Of a stretch of 64,000 nucleotides of DNA, positions 16,207 through 24,160 are shown one piece after another. The DNA is taken from contig NZ_JACBZM010000001.1 in assembly GCF_013408525.1 (NCBI RefSeq), forward strand, positions 3,534,001 to 3,598,000. The letters are read 5' to 3'. The position numbers and the translations under genes were made by a program. Each line of letters begins with the position of its first letter. Positions within the stretch are counted from its first letter, which is position 1. The notes beneath the pieces are model-generated. The model saw only the letters and a list, made by a program, of their open reading frames with translations, was not told the DNA's origin and ran no database searches. The stretch is from Nocardioides aromaticivorans. Its GTDB lineage: Bacteria > Actinomycetota > Actinomycetes > Propionibacteriales > Nocardioidaceae.

Positions 16207-19200
16207 ATGGGCAGTGGAAACGGGCTTCCGCATCTCGCGGACGGCACCGATGTGGTGCGTTGGGCCGACCAAAGGTCTGCGCAATCCGACTTGCCCAGGC
16301 TGGTGCGTCGCCTGATACGTCATGAGAACGATCAGGTGCAGCGGGTTGAGATGCGGGGTGGCGAGGGCGTCGGACTCCCGGGATACGACGGAGTTGTTGA
16401 AGCGACGCGGGCGACCTCCTTCGTTCCTGCGGGTCTGAGTGTCTGGGAGATGGGTGTCGACAAGGACCCCGCGGGCAAGGCGACGGACGACTACACGACG
16501 CGAACAGCGAACCCGCTCGGGGTCGACATGGCCACGACCACATTCGTGTTTGTCACGCCTCGGCGATGGCGCAAGAAGAAGGACTGGGAACAGAAGCGCC
16601 GCGAGGAGGGCAAGTGGAAGGACGTCCGAGTCCTCGACGCAGATGACATCGAGCAGGCGCTCGAGGAGGCGGCGGCAGTTCGTATCTGGCTGTCCGAACT
16701 CCTCGACATGCCCGCTCTCGGGGCAGTGACCATCGAAGACTGGTGGCGTGGATTCTCCGGAGGGTTCGACCCGCGGTTGACTCCGGCGGTCGTGCTCGCT
16801 GGCCGGGAGAACGAAGCGGCGGAACTGTTGCGTCGTCTCTCGCCGGATGTTGGGAAGACCTTTATCAAGGCGGCGAGTGTTGACGACGGACTAGCCTTCG
16901 CGGCCTGCACGATGCTGGCCCAAGAGCCCGACGGCGCAGAGCCGATGCTTTCCCGGTCTCTCGTTGTTCACGACGGGATCACGCTCCGGCGCTTGGACAG
17001 CGCGTCCCGACTGTTGATCCTCCTCCCGTACGAGGAGCACTTGCAGCGCGAAGCACAACAGATCGCGAACCACCACGTCGTGTTCGTGGTTACTGAGGGC
17101 GACGCGACCATCGAACTTCCGCCGCTCGACCATCTGACGCTGGAGGCCGCCCTACGGGACGCCGGAGTGCCCGACGCGGACTTGAGCCGCTACGTCAGGG
17201 CGGGCAACAAGAGCCTCCTGGCTCTTCAGCGTGTGTCTGCCAAGTCGGGGCAGCCCGGCCCTGATGAGTGGGCCAACGACCTCTCGGATCGCCTGGTGCG
17301 CAGGGCATGGCTGGCTGGTGCATGGAGCCAGCTACGCAGTGGTGATGTGGAGGTGCTTGAAGCACTCACCGGCGGTCTGCCCGAGGACATTGAGGAGCGC
17401 CTCCAAAGCGTGATCCGTCAGCCGGACCCTCTCTTCACGCGAGTGGGATCGACCTGGGCTGTGGTTTCACCCGAGGACTCCTGGCGAACAGCCCGGCATG
17501 CCATTCGCGAGGCGGACCTTGAAGCACTTGAACGGGCAGTGCAGACGGTGCTGGCCTCCGTAGACCCAAGCCTCGACCTACCTCCCGATGAGCGCTGGAC
17601 TGCCGAGATATACGGGAAGGTGCGCGTTCATTCGACGGACCTTCGAAAGGGTCTGGCGCGATCCATCGCCCTGCTAGGCAGTCACGGCGACGAGGCTCGG
17701 CTCGCTGGCGGCCGGTCGGCTCGCCAGTGGGCGGAGAGGGTGGTCTGGAGCCTGCTACGACGGGCCAATGAAGACCTCTCTGCCCAACTGTGGGCGTCGA
17801 TTGAGGACGTGTTGCCGCTACTCGCCGAGGCGGCACCAGACGTCTTCCTACGGTTCGCCGCCGAAGCAGTCAGTGGTGATGACCCACTGCTAGCGAAGTT
17901 GTTCCAGGATCAAAGCGACTCATGGCAGGTCAGCAGTCCGCACACGGGACTTCTCTGGGCTCTGGAGTGCGTCGCATGGTCGAGTCACCACCTGGGCTTC
18001 GCAACGGAGATTCTGGCTCGGCTGGCCGAGTTGGACCCTGGTGGCAAGTTGTCGAATCGACCGGAAAGTAGCTTGCAAGGGATATTCCGTCCCTGGCTCC
18101 CACAGACGTCCGCGCCCGCCGAGACGCGAATCTCGACACTAGACGCGTTGCTCGAACGCCATGAGGACGTGACGTGGAAACTCCTGCTTTCGCTCCTGCC
18201 GGAGCACCATGCCGTGGGCATGCCCACCCACAAGCCTCGTTTCCGCGACTGGGCGGGTGAAGGTGAACGCGCCGTCACGTACGGCGAGTACTTCGGGGTG
18301 GTCGAAGCGATTGCCGAGCGCGTGCTCCGCCTCGCGGCGGCCGAGCCCGCCCGTTGGACTGAGGTCATTACCGAGTTCGATCGGCTGCCCGAAGCGAGCC
18401 GTATTGCGGCGATCGCTGACCTCGAGAACCTCAACACTGAGGGTCTGTCCGAGGACGAGTCCAGGGCGATCTGGAGCGCGCTCGAAGACTTCATTCGTCG
18501 CCACCGCGAGTTCCCGGATGCGGATTGGTCCGTCGCCGAGGAGTGGCTCACGAGCCTCGCCGCTATCGCCGACCGCGTACGACCCGCACGCGCCAGCGAA
18601 CAGCACCGCTGGCTCTTCGATGACTGGCACCCGGACCTAGCCGCGTCACTTCGAGATGACTTCGATGCCCGTGAAAGGGAGGTCGACCTGGCGCGCCAAC
18701 GCGCAGTAGCGCAGATCATCGCGGAGGAGGGGTTCCCCGCCGTGATGGCGCTGGCTCAGGCCGCAAAGCTTCCGTGGGCGGTGGGTTCGGCGCTCGCCCG
18801 GTCGGGAGGGGAGTTCGACATGGAGGCGCTGTCCCTGCTGGATAGCGAGGACACGTCGCTAGTTCAGTTCGCTGACGGGTTCGCGCGTATCCGCGGCGGC
18901 CGAGAAGCACCGATGGTTCGCCAGTGGGTCGAACGATTCGACGGGCGGCCTGTTGCTCAGGCCCGTTTGCTTCTGACCCTCGATGACGTCCAGGACGCCT
19001 GGGCCATGCTTGCGAACCTTCCCGACGAGGTGGACAGCGCGTATTGGGCCGAGTTTGCGCCGTATGGACGAGGCGCCGACTTCCCACATGCGAGTGAAAC
19101 GGCTAGACAACTCTTGCGACATGGCAGGGCTGCAATGGCGGTAGACGCCCTAAGTCTGTACGCGAGGCGCGATGCCGTCGAGGTAGACGTCGTGGTGGAT

Positions 19201-19974
19201 GCACTGAATGAGTTCGGGAGCGCGGAAGACCCCGAGGTCGGCCGCGTCTCTGAGCATGACCTCACGACCCTCCTCGATTACTTGCGTGCGCATGATGTCG
19301 ATGAGTCGGTCCTGGCGCGACTGGAGTGGAAGTTCCTCCCCGCGCTGCATGACGAGTCGCGGGCGAAGTCTCTTCAACGCCTTATGGCGCGGGACCCGGC
19401 GTCCTTCGTTCAACTCATCGAATACGCGTTCAGGCCTTCGGATCAGCGGGACGTATCGGAGCCGCCTCGTGTGGACCCGGGACTGGCCGCGAACGCCTAT
19501 CGGCTTCTGCGGGAATGGCGCAGGGTGCCAGGCACTAACGATGACGGGGTTGTGGAACAGGAAAAGTTGGAGTCCTGGCTTCGCGACGTTCGCGCCCTCC
19601 TTAGTGAGACCGGCCACCTCGAACTCGGTGAGCTGCAGATTGGCGAGGTGTTCGCCCATTCGCCAAGCGAGAGCGATGGGACGTTCCCTGCGCGTGCTGT
19701 TAGGAACGTCCTAGAGGCGGCGCCCAACGATCGATTCGAGCGAGGCTTCATCATTGGCCTGCACAACAAGCGAGGCGTCACGTCCCGCGGGATGACCGAT
19801 GGCGGCAAGCAGGAGTACGACCTGGCACAGCAGTACGACACCTGGGCGGAGCGAGTCGAGGCGACTCATCCCAGGACCGCCGGAGCCCTCCGCTCAGTTG
19901 CGGACTCGTACCGCAATGAGGGTCGCCGCAATGACGAAGAAGCGAGACGGTTCCTGGAAGGCATGGACCTGTAG
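16207..19974 (+). CDS. Very large protein, nuclease-like N-terminus plus helical body; candidate defence protein
   Basis: 1,255 residues, no signal peptide or membrane segment, AGGAGG site before the ATG. Residues 55-100 contain GLPGYDGVVEA (Asp61), FVPAGLSVWEMGVDKD (Glu81, Lys86) and KATDDYTTR. Then FVFVTPRRWRKKKDWEQKRR (113-132) and a VRVLDADDIEQALE helix follow. The DG...WE...K order is compatible with a PD-(D/E)xK-type nuclease fold, but I cannot confirm it. Residues 190-330 (GRENEAAELLRRL, a short LLILLPYE strand) resemble the setting of a STAND-like domain but lack a Walker A motif. From about 350 on the protein is alpha-helical and repeat-like, as in solenoids. The gene is intact beside broken host genes. 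Function unknown. Confidence 0.7.
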   Translation: MGSGNGLPHLADGTDVVRWADQRSAQSDLPRLVRRLIRHENDQVQRVEMRGGEGVGLPGYDGVVEATRATSFVPAGLSVWEMGVDKDPAGKATDDYTTRTANPLGVDMATTTFVFVTPRRWRKKKDWEQKRREEGKWKDVRVLDADDIEQALEEAAAVRIWLSELLDMPALGAVTIEDWWRGFSGGFDPRLTPAVVLAGRENEAAELLRRLSPDVGKTFIKAASVDDGLAFAACTMLAQEPDGAEPMLSRSLVVHDGITLRRLDSASRLLILLPYEEHLQREAQQIANHHVVFVVTEGDATIELPPLDHLTLEAALRDAGVPDADLSRYVRAGNKSLLALQRVSAKSGQPGPDEWANDLSDRLVRRAWLAGAWSQLRSGDVEVLEALTGGLPEDIEERLQSVIRQPDPLFTRVGSTWAVVSPEDSWRTARHAIREADLEALERAVQTVLASVDPSLDLPPDERWTAEIYGKVRVHSTDLRKGLARSIALLGSHGDEARLAGGRSARQWAERVVWSLLRRANEDLSAQLWASIEDVLPLLAEAAPDVFLRFAAEAVSGDDPLLAKLFQDQSDSWQVSSPHTGLLWALECVAWSSHHLGFATEILARLAELDPGGKLSNRPESSLQGIFRPWLPQTSAPAETRISTLDALLERHEDVTWKLLLSLLPEHHAVGMPTHKPRFRDWAGEGERAVTYGEYFGVVEAIAERVLRLAAAEPARWTEVITEFDRLPEASRIAAIADLENLNTEGLSEDESRAIWSALEDFIRRHREFPDADWSVAEEWLTSLAAIADRVRPARASEQHRWLFDDWHPDLAASLRDDFDAREREVDLARQRAVAQIIAEEGFPAVMALAQAAKLPWAVGSALARSGGEFDMEALSLLDSEDTSLVQFADGFARIRGGREAPMVRQWVERFDGRPVAQARLLLTLDDVQDAWAMLANLPDEVDSAYWAEFAPYGRGADFPHASETARQLLRHGRAAMAVDALSLYARRDAVEVDVVVDALNEFGSAEDPEVGRVSEHDLTTLLDYLRAHDVDESVLARLEWKFLPALHDESRAKSLQRLMARDPASFVQLIEYAFRPSDQRDVSEPPRVDPGLAANAYRLLREWRRVPGTNDDGVVEQEKLESWLRDVRALLSETGHLELGELQIGEVFAHSPSESDGTFPARAVRNVLEAAPNDRFERGFIIGLHNKRGVTSRGMTDGGKQEYDLAQQYDTWAERVEATHPRTAGALRSVADSYRNEGRRNDEEARRFLEGMDL

Positions 19975-20026
19975 GGCAGCCCTTAGGGCTGCGCGACTGT
20001 AGGGCAGCCCTACGGCTGCGCGACCT
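19971..20026 (+). repeat. Tandem 28-base palindromic repeat after the large gene
   Basis: Two near-identical units, GTAGGGCAGCCCT followed by GGCTGCGCGAC (19971-19998 and 19999-20026). Each can fold: GCAGCCC-TTA-GGGCTGC at 19976-19992, and GCAGCC-CTAC-GGCTGC at 20004-20019. A related inverted GGCTGC/GCAGCC palindrome follows near 20096-20114. The first unit overlaps the stop of the large gene. They may act as a double terminator or be a REP-like repeat. Confidence 0.65.
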
Positions 20027-20153
20027 CTATGCCCGTACACGGCGCGGGACGCTATGCGCTTCGGTGTCACACGCCCCCGGGGGAGGCGGTCCCCAAGGGC
20101 TGCGGCAGCCGTACGGCATGACGGACCGCCATGTCTCGACCTATGCGGGCAGG

Positions 20154-20630
20154 ATGGTTCCTGTGCACCCGATGAACCTCATTCCCCTCGCCAAGCCTGT
20201 TCCGGTGGACGACGCTCGGGACTGGCTCGACCACGTGGCCATCTGGTCTGGTGCTGTCGGTGCTCTCCTTGCCGCATTCGCCATCGGTTACGCCGCGTGG
20301 CAATCGGTGCAGACGAAGAAGGACCTCGTGCGTGAACGTCGGCTCGAGTTCGAGTTGGGCCTGCTCGCGGAGATTCGACGCCAGATGTCGATTACCCAGT
20401 TTCAGCATCTGTCGGGCTACGTAGGAGCCTTGGTCCGAGACACCCAGGACGAGACCGACATCCCGGTGCTGCGCGCCCTCGTGGGGACGAAGGCCGGGCC
20501 GAACGGGCGGCGCCGGCGCGACGAGCTCGCGGATGCAGCGCGCGGACGAGCGGCCGATCCCCAAGCGGACTGGTTGCAGTGTGCGGCGGAAGAGGTAGAT
20601 GCTGCCATCCAGCGACGACTGGAGGGATGA
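20154..20630 (+). CDS. Single-pass membrane protein of unknown function (cassette gene 2)
   Basis: 158 residues from ATG 20154; ATG 20172 (MNLIPLAKP) is an alternative and the frame is open further upstream. One N-terminal membrane helix (WSGAVGALLAAFAIGYAAWQ) is followed by a basic juxtamembrane segment and a soluble helical domain of about 110 residues (RERRLEFELGLLAEIRRQMS ...). This 'one TM then cytosolic helix' plan is common to membrane effectors but not diagnostic. It is followed 6 bases later by cassette gene 3, so the two are an operon. Confidence 0.55.
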   Translation: MVPVHPMNLIPLAKPVPVDDARDWLDHVAIWSGAVGALLAAFAIGYAAWQSVQTKKDLVRERRLEFELGLLAEIRRQMSITQFQHLSGYVGALVRDTQDETDIPVLRALVGTKAGPNGRRRRDELADAARGRAADPQADWLQCAAEEVDAAIQRRLEG

Positions 20631-20636
20631 TCCTGC

Positions 20637-21044
20637 GTGGACGATTCAGATGCGCAGTACCTGCAAGACAATCGGCATATCGCCGAGCGCCTAATGATCC
20701 TCTTGCAGCGCCGACGCCTCCTTCGTGATCGCGTGATGGACGAGGACTACGAGGAGTGCCGGAAGTCCGCTCACGACCTTCGTAAGGTCTTCGAGAACGA
20801 GATGCTGACGGTCAGGGGAGGCGGCTTCCTGCTCCGCGCGCTGATGGACCTCCAGGCGGCGTGTACGACCTTCGTGAGCGCAGCAGGACGTAAGTCGGAA
20901 GCATTCCGCCGCGACGATGAGTTGTTTCGCTACCACCTGATCGTCCTGCGGGAAGTCTTCGCCCAGCGCGTTGGTCTCATCGTCGAAAGGTTCAACCTGG
21001 TCGTCACCCCGGAGCTTCAAGGAATCATCGACTTTCGACGGTGA
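20637..21044 (+). CDS. Helical soluble protein of unknown function (cassette gene 3)
   Basis: 135 residues from GTG 20637, with a GGAGGG site overlapping the end of gene 2. The protein is entirely alpha-helical and charged (AQYLQDNRHIAERLMILLQR ... YEECRKSAHDLRKVFENEML ...). No R-x4-6-H HEPN motif or cysteine cluster is present. The close spacing suggests it works with the membrane protein upstream. A GC hairpin follows directly. Confidence 0.55.
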   Translation: MDDSDAQYLQDNRHIAERLMILLQRRRLLRDRVMDEDYEECRKSAHDLRKVFENEMLTVRGGGFLLRALMDLQAACTTFVSAAGRKSEAFRRDDELFRYHLIVLREVFAQRVGLIVERFNLVVTPELQGIIDFRR

Positions 21045-21067
21045 TTTCTCCCGAGCGGACGGCGGAC

Positions 21068-21093
21068 GGCGGGCGGCCACCAAACCGCCCGCC
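21068..21093 (+). terminator. Hairpin at the right end of the cassette
   Basis: GGCGGGCGG, 8-base loop, CCGCCCGCC, 24 bases after the stop of cassette gene 3. No T-run. It marks the end of the cassette operon before host tad sequence resumes at about 21160-21190. Confidence 0.6.
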
Positions 21094-21175
21094 TCGCGGT
21101 CGGAGGGGACTCAGCCTCGGAAACCCAAAGTTTCGAGCCCAGCGCACGGCGGTCCGAGGGCCGCCCACGGCAACG

Positions 21176-21926
21176 TGGTGGCAGCCGTGTTCCGCCCCGG
21201 GCTGCGCAGCGCGGCCGACGGCGTCGATCGCGTCCTGGGCGGCTCGGCCTAGGTGCGGCGCCGGCTGTCCCGGGCGGGTCTCGACATCGACGTCCACGAC
21301 TTCCGGATCCAGCAGGTGCTGTGGGGGCTGGCCGGCTTCGGCGTGGCGGCGGCGTACGGGCTGGTGCGGGCGTGGACCCACCCCGGCAACCCACTTCCCC
21401 TGCTGGTCGTCTGCGTGGGCGCGTTCGTGTTCGGCGTGCTGCTGCGCGACAACCGCCTCTCGGCCCAGGTCAAGCAGCGCGAGAGCGCCATCGTCGCGGA
21501 GTTCCCCACCATCGCCGAGCTGCTGGCCCTGAGCGTGGCGGCGGGCGAGGCGCCGGTCGCTGCGTTGGCGCGGGTCGTCCGGCGCGTGGTGGTGAGCTGT
21601 CGCGCGACCTGTCCGAGGTGCTGGCCCGGATCCGCACCGGTGAGCCCGTCGCCGACGCCTTCGACCGGTTGGCGGGGACGTCCGGCGTGGCGGTCGTCGC
21701 CCGTTTCGCCCACAGCGTCGCGGTGGCCGTCGAGCGGGGCACCCCGCTGGCCGACGTGCTGCACGCCCAGGCCGCCGACGTGCGCGAGGCGGGGCGGCGT
21801 GCGCTCATCGAGCAGGCCTCGCGCAAGGAGATCTTCATGATGATTCCCGTCGTGTTCCTGGTCCTGCCCGTGACCGTGATCTTCGCCTTCTGGCCCGGCT
21901 TCGTCGGGCTGTCGCTCAGCTACTGA
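21176..21926 (+). pseudogene. tadC: tadC (type II secretion F family), 5' truncated, amber codon and frameshift
   Basis: Host sequence resumes with VFRPGLRSAADGVDRVLGGS, then an in-frame TAG (21250-21252, one C-to-T change from CAG). It continues in the same frame with VRRRLSRAGLDIDVHDFRIQ. A one-base loss near 21583 shifts the frame before GGELSRDLSEVL. The T2SF core (VARFAHSVAVAVERGTPLAD ... KEIFMMIPVVFLVLPVTVIF) and a normal C-terminus follow. The N-terminal membrane helix was lost at the cassette boundary. TadC-type proteins form the inner-membrane platform of the pilus machine; this copy cannot be functional as written. Confidence 0.85.
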
Positions 21927-21952
21927 CCAGCACCTCTCGGGAAGGAACCACC

Positions 21953-22134
21953 GTGCACCACCGACCACCGATCGACCTGATCCGACGACGCTGGGGCCAG
22001 CGTGACGACCGCGGCGACGTGCCGGGGTGGGTGCTGGTGACGATCATGACGATCTCGCTGGGCGTCGCCCTGTTCGGTCTTGCCCGACCGCAGTGCTCGC
22101 GATCCTCCAAGCGGCGCTCAATTCGGTGCGCTGA
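21953..22134 (+). pseudogene. Small tad-locus membrane protein, frameshifted
   Basis: GTG 21953 with a strong GGAAGGAA site. It reads RRRWGQRDDRGDVPGWVLVT followed by IMTISLGVALFGL. A one-base loss near 22080-22090 then moves the natural ending VLAILQAALNSVR (stop at 22132-22134) out of frame. Intact, it would be about 60 residues with one membrane helix, in the position of the Flp-like or small companion gene of actinobacterial tad operons. As written the frame runs on into TadE DNA. Confidence 0.65.
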
Positions 22135-22137
22135 GCG

Positions 22138-22530
22138 ATGGCGACCGGCCGGCGGAGGGACGAGCGGGGGTCGGCCCTGGTGGACTTCACCCTGGTCTCG
22201 GTCGTGCTGGTGCCGATCGTGCTTGGCATCGTGCAGGTCGCCCTCGTCCTCCACGTCCGGGCGACGCTGGCGGCCGCTGCGTCCGAGGGAGCCCGGCTCG
22301 CGGCGACCGCCGGGAGCAGCCCCGGCGAGGGGGTGGCGCGCACGCGGTCGCAGATCGCCGATGCCGTCGGCAGTCGCTACGCCCACGACGTCGAGGTGCG
22401 CCGGGTGAGCGTCGACGGCGCGCCGGCCATCGAGGTCATCGTGCACGCGGAGGTCCCGGCGCTCGGCCTCGGCGGCCCGGCCGTCCAGCTCACCGTGTCC
22501 GGTCGCGCCGTGCAGGAGGACCCGCGATGA
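22138..22530 (+). CDS. tadE: TadE family pilus-assembly protein
   Basis: 130 residues. The N-terminus RRRDERGSALVDFTLVSVVL followed by VPIVLGIVQVALVLHVRATL is the TadE type-IV-prepilin-like helix, followed by an AAASEGARLAA segment and a small beta-rich extracytoplasmic domain. TadE pseudopilins take part in Flp pilus assembly. The frame is intact, but the ATPase and platform genes upstream are broken, so it is probably no longer used for a pilus. It overlaps the next gene by 4 bases (ATGA). Confidence 0.85.
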   Translation: MATGRRRDERGSALVDFTLVSVVLVPIVLGIVQVALVLHVRATLAAAASEGARLAATAGSSPGEGVARTRSQIADAVGSRYAHDVEVRRVSVDGAPAIEVIVHAEVPALGLGGPAVQLTVSGRAVQEDPR

Positions 22531-22988
22531 GGAGCCGGCCGCGCAGGAGGGACGAGCGGGGGAGCGGCCTCGTCGAGGTCGTCTGGATGGGTGTCCTGCT
22601 GCTCCTGCCGCTGCTGTGGATCGTGGTGTCGGTGTCCGAGGTGCAGCGCGGCTCGTTCGGCGTGAGCGGTGCGGCACGGGCGGCGGCCCGCGCCTACGCG
22701 CTCGCGCCCAACGACGTGGCCGGTGAGAAGCGGGCGGTCGCCGTCGCGCGACTGGCCCTCGCCGACCAGGGCCTGACCGATGTCCCGGTCCACGTGCGGG
22801 TCACCTGCACGCCGTACCCGCGCAACTGCCACAGCGGGACCTCGGTCATCACCGTCCGGGTCGAGTCGTCGGTGGAGCTGCCGCTCATGCCCGACGTGCT
22901 GGGTGGCGGTGCGCCGAGCTTCCGGTTGAGTGCCGAGCAGACCGTGCCGATCGGCCGCTACCGGGAGATCGACCGGGGGCGTCGGTGA
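22527..22988 (+). CDS. TadE-like protein, second copy
   Basis: 153 residues from ATG 22527. RRRDERGSGLVEVVWMGVLL followed by LLPLLWIVVSVSEVQRGSFG is a TadE-type helix, and AARAAARAYALAP follows. Two cysteines (VTCTPYPRNC) lie in the extracytoplasmic part. It is coupled to tadE upstream by ATGA and to the TadG-like gene downstream by GTGA. Same operon logic as its neighbour. Confidence 0.8.
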   Translation: MRSRPRRRDERGSGLVEVVWMGVLLLLPLLWIVVSVSEVQRGSFGVSGAARAAARAYALAPNDVAGEKRAVAVARLALADQGLTDVPVHVRVTCTPYPRNCHSGTSVITVRVESSVELPLMPDVLGGGAPSFRLSAEQTVPIGRYREIDRGRR

Positions 22989-23425
22989 GAGGCGCCCGGT
23001 GGGACCAGCGCGGCAGTACCACGCCGCTGGTCCTCGCGTTCATGGCGATCATCCTGCTGCTGGTCGCGGTCGTGGTCGACGCCAGCGCCGCCTACCTCGC
23101 CCGCCAGCGCCTCGACGAGCTCGCCGACGGCGCCGCCCTGCAGGGCGCCGACCTCGGCGCCCAGGGCCGCGATGCGTACGACGGCGGGCTGGCTCGCGGC
23201 CCCCTCGCCATCACGCGGCGCGAGGCCGAGCGGGCGGTCCACGCCTACCTGCGCGAGTCCGGCGCCCAGCACGACCATCCCGGCCTCCGGGCAGCGGTGC
23301 GGGTCGAGGGGGACCGGGTGGTCGTCGAGCTGGTCGCCCCGCTGGACCTGCCCCTCGGCGTGCCGGGGATGCCGGCGGCGTCGGTGCGGTCGGTCGGGAC
23401 CGCGGTGGTGGACCCGGAGGAGTGA
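22985..23425 (+). CDS. TadG-like (Rv3654c-type) pilus-assembly protein
   Basis: 146 residues from GTG 22985, overlapping the previous stop. The N-terminus WDQRGSTTPLVLAFMAIILL followed by LVAVVVDASAAYLARQRLDE and LADGAALQGA is the actinobacterial Rv3654c/TadG-like signature. The rest is a small alpha/beta extracytoplasmic domain. Last gene of the tad operon. Confidence 0.8.
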   Translation: MRGARWDQRGSTTPLVLAFMAIILLLVAVVVDASAAYLARQRLDELADGAALQGADLGAQGRDAYDGGLARGPLAITRREAERAVHAYLRESGAQHDHPGLRAAVRVEGDRVVVELVAPLDLPLGVPGMPAASVRSVGTAVVDPEE

Positions 23426-23433
23426 GCCGAGCC

Positions 23434-24150
23434 TCAGCCGCTCGGCCCGAAGCGCTCCACCCGGATCGCACCCGGCTGCACGCCGCAGTCCAGCAGCAGC
23501 CCCTCGGCGAAGGCGGCGAAGCGCGCCGACCCGCAGACGAAGGCGAGCTCCGTCCCGGTGAGCAGGGGAGTGAGCTCGTCGACGGTGGGCGGACCTGCCG
23601 GTCGCTCGCCGGTGTCGGTGCGGGTCCAGGCGAGCGTGGCGCCGGCGCGGGCGAGCTCCTCGGCGTAGGCCAGCTCCTCCGGCGAGCGCCCGACCGCGAC
23701 CACGCGGAGCAGCGACGAGCGGCCCAGCCGGCGGGCAGCGCGCGCCATCGCGACGGCGGGGACGACACCGGTCCCGCCGACGAGGCACAGCGCCGGCGTC
23801 GTGGTGTCCCAGGTGAACCAGCGGCCGATGGGGCCACGCATCTCCAGCACGTCGCCGACCTCGGCGACGTCGGCGAGGAACTCCGACACCTCGCCGTCGG
23901 GCAGCCGCTCGATGAGGAACTCGACCAGCGGGTCGTCCTCGTCGGAGGCGATCGAGTACGAGCGCTGCGCGGTGTAGTCGTCGGGCGCCCTCAGCCGGAT
24001 CAGGTAGTGCTGGCCGGGCCGGTGGCGGCGCCGGTCCTCCACGTGCATCCGCAGCCGGACCGTCGTGGGGGTCGGGTGGTCCTTCTCGATGATCCGCCCG
24101 GTCGTCCAGGTGGTCTCGAGCGCGCGCACGTCGTCGATGGATTCACTCAC
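23434..24150 (-). CDS. FAD/NAD(P)-binding ferredoxin-reductase-type oxidoreductase
   Basis: 238 residues from GTG 24150. The FAD domain has TAQRSYSIAS (RxYS) and HRPGQHYLIRL. The NAD(P) domain has LCLVGGTGVVPAVAMARAA and a terminal FVCGSARFAAFAEGLLLDCG, where the last Cys-Gly is the nicotinamide motif. No 2Fe-2S domain is present. It lies 10 bases after the molybdopterin oxidoreductase gene and probably passes electrons to it, replacing the heme membrane partner of MsrPQ-type systems. That pairing is inferred from gene order. Confidence 0.85.
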   Translation of the reverse strand: MSESIDDVRALETTWTTGRIIEKDHPTPTTVRLRMHVEDRRRHRPGQHYLIRLRAPDDYTAQRSYSIASDEDDPLVEFLIERLPDGEVSEFLADVAEVGDVLEMRGPIGRWFTWDTTTPALCLVGGTGVVPAVAMARAARRLGRSSLLRVVAVGRSPEELAYAEELARAGATLAWTRTDTGERPAGPPTVDELTPLLTGTELAFVCGSARFAAFAEGLLLDCGVQPGAIRVERFGPSG

Positions 24151-24160
24151 CGTGTGGTCC

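Noticed and set aside
13303..22134. Treating all frameshifts in this stretch as sequencing errors
   Set aside because: The local clustering with an amber codon, missing host segments and a decayed recombinase fits true pseudogenes better. Error cannot be excluded for single homopolymer sites without reads.
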